A DNA stretch of 64,000 nt, taken from the NCBI GenBank assembly GCA_022385755.1, contig MU278361.1, forward strand, positions 39,186 through 103,185. The letters run 5' to 3'. A program made the position numbers and the translations under genes. The notes under the pieces were generated by a model. That model saw nothing but the letters and a program-made list of their open reading frames with translations, had not been told where the DNA came from and did no database searches. This DNA comes from Trametopsis cervina. Lineage: Eukaryota > Basidiomycota > Agaricomycetes > Polyporales > Irpicaceae. Positions 58,539 through 64,000 of this stretch are shown in pieces; within the stretch, counting starts at the first letter, position 1, and the number at the start of each line of letters is the position of its first letter.

Positions 58539-58906
58539 TTATGCAGTATGTGTGCGCTCTGCATCCGACAGTGATGGTGGTTCCTTCAGAGGATTTTCGG
58601 CCCTGGCCTGGTCTAGCAAGGTATCGAGAGCCTTCTCCTTTACAGCTCGCTTATTGAAGTTGGTGGGTGAGAAACCTACACATACTTAGTAAAGCGTAAA
58701 TAGCATACCTGCACACAGCTCCTGTATTGTGACCATATCTGTCCGCACTTGGCCTCATACTCCTCCGCCTTGTCCTGAGAATACTTGAGACGCTCCGCTG
58801 GCGTAGCAGCTACTGCAGGCTCCAAGTAACCTTCAAACCAAGCATTGAAACATGAGTCATACTGCCTCTTAAGAGGCGTGCATTCCTCTGAGAGACTCTG
58901 GGCCAT
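58539..58906 (-). CDS. MDM35: Mdm35/TRIAP1 twin CX9C protein
   Basis: Exons (minus) 58906-58709 and 58649-58539 give 102 aa. Two CX9C motifs are exact: CTPLKRQYDSC (residues 9-19) and CGQIWSQYRSC about 35 residues later, with the family segment FNAWFEGYLEPAVAATPAER between them. The tail RAVKEKALDTLLDQARAENP completes the conserved part. Mdm35 is imported by Mia40 into the mitochondrial intermembrane space, where it protects and partners Ups1/Ups2 in phosphatidic acid and phosphatidylserine transfer. It is divergent from VPS29. Confidence 0.95.
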
Positions 58907-59120
58907 TGTGTGGATGCTGGAAGTCGATGCAAAGTATCGTGTGAGGCGGATGGACGACTTTTAGATGCAAAGTGTCTTACCCCGCACCCGACTCTCGGCC
59001 GAGTGGACGCCACGTCTGGCCTTGCCGAGACGGCGCCGGGCCGCTTTTCACGTGACATGCACACCTCCTCGGCGACTCTGGAATCAGGCTGGCTGCGCGC
59101 CGTCGCGTACAGCAACAACC
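58907..59120. promoter_or_regulatory. Shared divergent promoter, MDM35 and VPS29
   Basis: 214 bp between start codons, GC-rich in the middle (cgccacgtctggccttgccgagacggcgccgg), no TATA box: a typical housekeeping bidirectional promoter. Confidence 0.45.
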
Positions 59121-59916
59121 ATGGTCCTCGTCCTCGTTATCGGCGACTTACACATCCCTCATCGCATTCACGACCTTCCCCTCAAGTTCAAGAAACTCCT
59201 CGTACCAGGAAAAATCCAGCAAATACTGTGTACAGGAAACCTGTGCGACCGCGAAACTTACGAGTATCTCAGAACTGTTTCACCAGATGTACATGTAGTA
59301 AAGGGTGATTATGACGAGGTGAGTAATCAGCTACTACGGTGCCGGCAGACGTACTGATTTTCTACAAGAGCGCTCTACCTCTCTCGGTAACCGTGACACA
59401 TACGCCAATACGTATCGGCGTCGTACACGGACATCAATGTGTCCCCACCGGTGACCTGGATTCCCTCAGTGCGATTGCCAGACAACTGGACGTCGATGTG
59501 CTAGTGTCAGGGCATACGCATACGTATGTTCTGTATCCTTTGCATAAGATCAACCCAGCCGCTAACAACCCAATCGAACCAGTTTCCAAGCCGTCGAGTA
59601 CGATAACCGATTCTTCGTGAATCCGGGATCAGCAACAGGCGCGTGGATTGGGAGCTCGAATGGGTTGGTGAAAGTCCTCACTACTGCTCTGTTACATTCT
59701 GAATATGAGCGCAGAGAGCCCACGCCATCATTTGCTCTGATGGACATCCAGGGACCCGTCGTTGTGACTTATGTCTACCAGCTAATCGAGGGGGAGGTAC
59801 GGGTGGAAAAGATCGAGTACCGGAAGAACACCGAGGTAGCAAAGGAGCCACCAAGGAGTGCACCGCAGAATATCCCTTCCAGTCCTCCGCCACAACAGCA
59901 GCAAAGTGTATGGTAG
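59121..59916 (+). CDS. VPS29: Retromer subunit Vps29
   Basis: Exons 59121-59318, 59369-59523 and 59583-59916 give 228 aa. It starts [20 protein letters not shown], followed by [28 protein letters not shown] and, after the introns, [32 protein letters not shown] and [13 protein letters not shown]: the metallophosphoesterase-like fold of Vps29 with its GDLH, GN, HGH and SGHTH positions. In retromer it acts as a scaffold binding Vps35 for endosome-to-Golgi retrieval. The second intron's acceptor (acaag at 59366-59368) is the only one that keeps frame. A 25-residue Pro/Gln-rich tail follows the fold. Confidence 0.95.
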
Positions 59917-60784
59917 GTTCGCTGGTTGTTCCTGCTCTCTATTTATCAGGTGAGTAAATGAGAGAGGAGGTACGCTTCCTGGTCTCAACGCTTGACTGAC
60001 AGTATTCTAGCTCTCGAAGTCATCCCGCTGTGATAAGATGTCTATGTTTGAGTTGCCGCTCACTGTCGCACCATGTGTTGCCTTTGTGATTGGGTGCCCA
60101 TCGTACAAGCAATGTGATACATGCACAACTCTGGCGGGTTCTCCACCCTTGTGTCCTCATACCAATGGATTCGTTCAACTTGCAGACGGTTAACTGGTAT
60201 CATCACTAGCATACCGGTACCATGCATACAATGTTTAGTGAGTAGTGAGATTTAACAGTCGATAGCACAGGGTCGCCTATGATCTCAGCGTGCTTCACCT
60301 ACGCGTTTCATCATACAATCCACCTACAACAACGGATCCCTCGACATCTGCTCCGAAAGCCATTTACTCCACAACTATACGCCAGTCTTCGGAAGAATAT
60401 TGAGCGGTACGTGTATTCATTACATGCGCACTTGTTACAGGGTCGATATTCGGGTCTCGATCCTGCATAATTCCGTGCGTAAGTTGCTTCACGTCAGTTC
60501 GCACTGCGGAGGTTCTTTCAATATGCATTTGCTCGAATGCTGTGTTCAATAATCTTGTCATCACGCGAGCAATATGGTACGTCACGTAACATACATAACC
60601 GAGGACGTGCGAAGCTAATAGAGTATGGAGAAGGTGATGACTACAAGTACAGTGTGCAACTACTAGAACGTCTAGAAGTTGCACGAGTGAATGCAAGAGA
60701 CGAAAGCATACGACAGCGAATATATAGGTGTTAATTTATAGAAACCAATTGGCAATAGCGACAGCAAGAACCCTTTTCTCATCC
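59917..60784. other. Convergent intergenic region, VPS29 and the Yippee gene
   Basis: About 870 bp between two stop codons. Short frames only; both 3' untranslated parts must lie here. Confidence 0.45.
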
Positions 60785-61430
60785 CTAGCAAGCAGTGATC
60801 CGTATCCTTGCTCTCGGACCCATCGGTCTTGGACGTTTCTCCGGTGTAGTTGAATGGGATCGTTTGTGCATTGAGAGTCTGCTCCACTGTGCTTCGATTG
60901 GGGGCGGGTCCAAAGGCGACAACGGTGTAGTGGAATCCTCCCGTAAATGCGCCAACTCCAAGCAGAAATGTCCTTCTTTCCACTTCTCTCCTTTCTCTGT
61001 GGCTTTAACGAACTTCCATCCGATCGGAGTCTCGCACTCGGCGCAAGTGGAGTTTTGGACGCGGTATACTCCTGAGTTCATGAGCAGCACCGTTGGATCC
61101 GCCAGCGAGACGTTTTCACTGTCATTGTCGGCTTAGTAATTATCTCCATTTACTCCTACAGCACAACTTACGCCTCCTTTGCCAGTGCTGCTTTTCCAGA
61201 TGCACCACGAAACTCCTGTTCGTGGATACACGTGAGCAGAGGAGCCTCATACCGATAGACACAGGCTAACGACTCACCCAAGACACTACGCTTGTTTTCG
61301 TGGTGATGCGCGCATTGCAGCCTTTGCAGCGATATACCACCTTGCCCTCCACAGGACTTCGCAGATCCGGCATGCTCCGCCTCACGGTAGCAACGTTGGA
61401 GATGTTTACTGAGAGAAACTGGCGAGACAT
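60785..61430 (-). CDS. Yippee-like zinc-binding protein
   Basis: Exons (minus) 61430-61278, 61215-61172 and 61118-60785 give 176 aa. The Yippee fold reads KVVYRCKGCNARITTKTSVV, then EFRGASGKAALAKEA, then LLMNSGVYRVQNSTCAECET and PIGWKFVKATEKGEKWKEGH: two CxxC pairs (YRCKGC and TCAEC) about 50 residues apart bind one zinc. Yippee proteins are conserved in eukaryotes and linked to ubiquitin-ligase (CTLH) and cell-division functions. The N-terminal 30 residues (MSRQFLSVNISNVATVRRSM) are specific. After FCLELAH a 55-residue basic Ser/Pro-rich tail extends beyond the usual end, or an unrecognised intron lies there. Confidence 0.9.
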
Positions 61431-61884
61431 GCTGGTCGTGCGACGGCGCTATACCGGGGAGGGGATGTGTGGGAGGACCTAGACGTCTATGAGGTATTTA
61501 TAATAGGTTGAAACATTCAGGGGAGATGTGCGGCTCGCATCAATGGTGGCGATGATCCACGAGTTCCCGCTGTGTCCTCATACGCGTCGTTGGCGTCCGG
61601 GAGAGCAGTCAGCCTACAAATACTATTGGAACTCATCGTTGATCTGGCTCCGTTCAATTCATAAAGTGAGGTGCTGCCGCTCTCGCAACACTCGTATCAA
61701 TGATCGTCAGTCGAGCATCGTGCTGAGAGGCGATGCGCCAGCAGATGTTCGTCAAACGACGACGCCTTCCTCAAAAGGCAATATCGGGACGTGATCATGT
61801 TCCGCGTTTCGTCTCATATCGTGTGCCGTATCTCAGCATCAACGCGTTAGCGAACCACGCAACCGTTCTGTACAGCCGACAAGT
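61431..61884. promoter_or_regulatory. Shared divergent promoter, Yippee gene and allantoinase
   Basis: 454 bp between start codons. On the minus strand a TATA element (tataaata, plus-strand 61495-61502) lies 65 bp before the Yippee ATG. No GATA-dense cluster, as expected for nitrogen control of allantoinase, stands out, though single gatc/gata words occur. Confidence 0.5.
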
Positions 61885-63551
61885 ATGAGCTCTGAAGCAC
61901 ATCCGCCGCGTGTGTTTACGGGCACCAACGTCTTATTGCCAGGACAGAATCAACCCCAGCCAGCGACCATCGTCGTCGATGTCGGCAGTGGGAAGATCTC
62001 TGATGTGCTTACCGGTCACCGAGCAAAGCTGGGCCCGGAGTTCTCAACGATATCAGAAAGCGACTGGTTCGACGCCGGCTCACAACTGGTTCTCCCTGGC
62101 CTCGTTGAGTGAGTTCAATTCCTCCACAAGTTGTCCTGTGACAACGGGAGAAATTTATCTGATATCATTCCATCCTGTGACCAGTGCGCACGTCCACCTG
62201 AACGAGCCCGGGCGCACAGAATGGGAAGGATTTTGGACAGGTACAAGGGCGGCGGCCTCAGGCGGTGTGACTACGGTGGTTGACATGCCCCTAAACTCGA
62301 TCCCGCCTACCACTAGTGTCGAATTCCTGGAAGCCAAACGGCAGGCGGCGCACGGGCAGTGCACGATTGATGTAGCATTCTGGGGCGGAGTCATTCCCGG
62401 AAACCAGGTACGGCGCATCTCCTATCTGTGAATTAAGCCACAGCTTTAGACATGCAGCTGCCCTGTGTCTGTCCTGCAGGCTCATCTCAAACCGCTGGTC
62501 GCAGCAGGTGTCAGGGGCTTCAAATGCTTTCTGATTGAGAGCGGCGTTGACGAATTCCCATGTGTGAGCAAAGATGATCTCGAGGACGCCATGGACGAAC
62601 TTGAGGTATGGGCCGAACGCCGCCTTACAGATACGCGGGGTTGTTGGTACTGATATTTCCGACTTGCTAGGGAACACCCACAGTGCTTTGCTTTCACGCC
62701 GAGTTGGACGGCGCACAACCAGATGTCTCGTCATCGGATCCTACCCTCTACAGCACATTCCTGGCATCTCGACCCCAACAACTCGAGATAGACGCGATAA
62801 AGCTAATCAACTCCCTCCATGTACGGCATCCGTCTCTCCGTTTGCACATCGTCCATCTCTCCGCCGCCGACGCACTCCCTCTCATTCGAGCTGCGAAATC
62901 GACAGGGCTTCCCCTTACAGTCGAGACGTGTTTCCACTACCTTACACTCTCAACTGCACTTATTCCCCATGGACACCCTGAATTCAAGTGTTGTCCCCCC
63001 ATCCGAGAGGAAACAAACCGTGACGCGCTGTGGGAAGCTTTACTAGATGGAACGATTGATTGCGTAGTGAGCGACCACAGCCCGTGTGTTGCCGAGCTCA
63101 AGAGGTGCGACGAAGGCGATATCATGGCGGCCTGGGGTGGGATCAGTACTCTTGGGCTCGGGCTAAGCGTCCTATGGACAGAAGGGCGAAAGAGGGGCGT
63201 GAGCATTGGGCAAATTATCGACTGGGTGTCTGTCAAGACCGCGAAGCACGCTGGACTGGACACAAAAGGCAAACTGGCCGTTGGCTACGACGCGGACATA
63301 ATCGTCTTCAATCCCGATGCTGATCATATTGTAAGAAGGCTCTTGTTCCCTGTGGTCGGTTCTAAAATCTATTTCTGACGTTCTATTGTCGTCAGGTTAC
63401 CAAGGAGTCGTTGAACTTCAAGAACAAGCTCAGTCCATATGAAGGATTGATATTGAAGGGACGCGTGGAGAAGACGTTCCTGCGAGGTCGGTTGGTGTAT
63501 GGGTCGTCCGAGGGCTTCGTGATGGAGCAGCCCGTCGGTAGGCTTCTTTGA
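61885..63551 (+). CDS. DAL1: Allantoinase
   Basis: Exons 61885-62108, 62185-62407, 62480-62605, 62671-63330 and 63396-63551 give 462 aa. The amidohydrolase landmarks are [20 protein letters not shown] (metal-binding HxH, rebuilt across intron 1), GFKCFL with the carbamylated lysine, [51 protein letters not shown] and VVSDHSPC with the catalytic Asp. This combination (PPIRE and SDHSP) marks allantoinase rather than dihydropyrimidinase. The enzyme opens allantoin to allantoate in purine nitrogen recovery. Length is normal. It likely responds to nitrogen status, although no sites were proven. Confidence 0.95.
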
Positions 63552-63867
63552 AACATACGGACATGCGGGGTGCATGTGGGGTAAATATCAACAGCTACTG
63601 CCGTCGTCTGAATGCATAACGCGAGAACAGGCCGTAAACGGTCGAAAGCGGCATGTTGTGTTGGTACACTAAAATTACATCTGTACAATATCCAGGAAAG
63701 AAGAATACAAATAAGGTGGTGTGCTTCGATGTGATAAAGCGATGATGAAGTGAGGCGAAACAGCGACAGTGAACTGGCCGATCATTGGAATAAGTGGAAT
63801 GGAAGGTATAGTCCAGATAGTGAAGACATGTGAGAGCCACACCACCCGTTGTTACGCCACGACCTGC
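63552..63867. other. Convergent intergenic region at the right end
   Basis: About 315 bp between the allantoinase stop and the stop of the partial minus-strand gene. No feature is recognised. Confidence 0.45.
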
Positions 63868-64000
63868 TCAGTAGCTAAAGTCGGACGCTTCGTTGATCTC
63901 GTACTGTTTATGCATTGCCCATCGCCCACCCTCATACCCTCGCCGCATCACATAGCCAGCGTGCAACTGGACCTCCCGAAGGCTCTTGCAGTACCGATTC
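63868..64000 (-). CDS. Partial gene, C-terminal 43 residues of an unknown protein
   Basis: Reading in from the window edge on the minus strand, the frame NRYCKSLREVQLHAGYVMRR then GYEGGRWAMHKQYEINEASD and FSY ends at a stop at 63868-63870. The composition (aromatic, charged, no low complexity) and fully open frame suggest a real C-terminus. I cannot name the family; the gene continues beyond 64000. Confidence 0.5.
   Translation of the reverse strand, partial: NRYCKSLREVQLHAGYVMRRGYEGGRWAMHKQYEINEASDFSY

Noticed and set aside
63369..63840. Minus-strand frames of 68-98 codons at the right end
   Set aside because: They overlap the last allantoinase exon or its 3' flank and lack features.

Overview
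The window looks like nuclear DNA of a filamentous basidiomycete, most likely an Agaricomycete (possibly Polyporales-like; the rank is inference). Genes are broken by many introns of about 50-70 nt with GT(A/G)NG donors and CAG/TAG acceptors, coding GC is moderate to high, and the set is a eukaryotic fungal one: CDK1, Exo70, Vps29, Vps74, Mis12, fungal tRNA ligase, Chs7, a divergent G-alpha subunit and a Zn2Cys6 factor. There are no operons; genes mostly sit in divergent pairs sharing 200-500 bp or end to end. All exon models were spliced by hand from reading frame, splice signals and family knowledge; every multi-exon model given closes in frame.

Layout. 1-1640 is a degenerate satellite built on a gaccggc core. 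1640-2400 is a gene graveyard: a frameshifted fungal trypsin-like peptidase tail and a 5' fragment of an OTT_1508-type deaminase whose intact relative lies at 5221-6812. 2865-16225 holds an NAD(P)-binding protein, the deaminase, KIN17, VPS74, CDK1 (ten exons, one of 6 nt and one GC-AG intron), an EH-like proline-rich scaffold and a weak minus-strand candidate. 16751-29595 carries a non-canonical G-alpha with a Gln-to-Ser change in switch II, an orphan membrane protein, an unknown Ser/Pro-rich protein, MIS12 and an SV2-like MFS transporter.

30055-33492 is EXO70 divergent from a small membrane protein. 33640-39874 is a tandem duplication of a COMT-like O-methyltransferase with its upstream region, carrying a short near-identical tract that looks like recent gene conversion. 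40494-49674 has a C2H2 protein, the tRNA ligase, an F-box protein and CHS7, all on the minus strand. 49675-53341 is a gene desert. 53342-63551 carries a roadblock dynein light chain, a Zn2Cys6 factor, the pair MDM35/VPS29 and the pair Yippee/allantoinase. A partial conserved C-terminus runs off the right edge.

Most genes are housekeeping: cell cycle and chromosome segregation (CDK1, MIS12), vesicle traffic (VPS74, EXO70, VPS29, the EH scaffold), wall assembly (CHS7), tRNA splicing and the unfolded-protein response (TRL1), mitochondrial lipid transfer (MDM35) and purine nitrogen recovery (allantoinase). The accessory and most novel parts are the deaminase and its relic, the altered G-alpha, and the converted O-methyltransferase pair.
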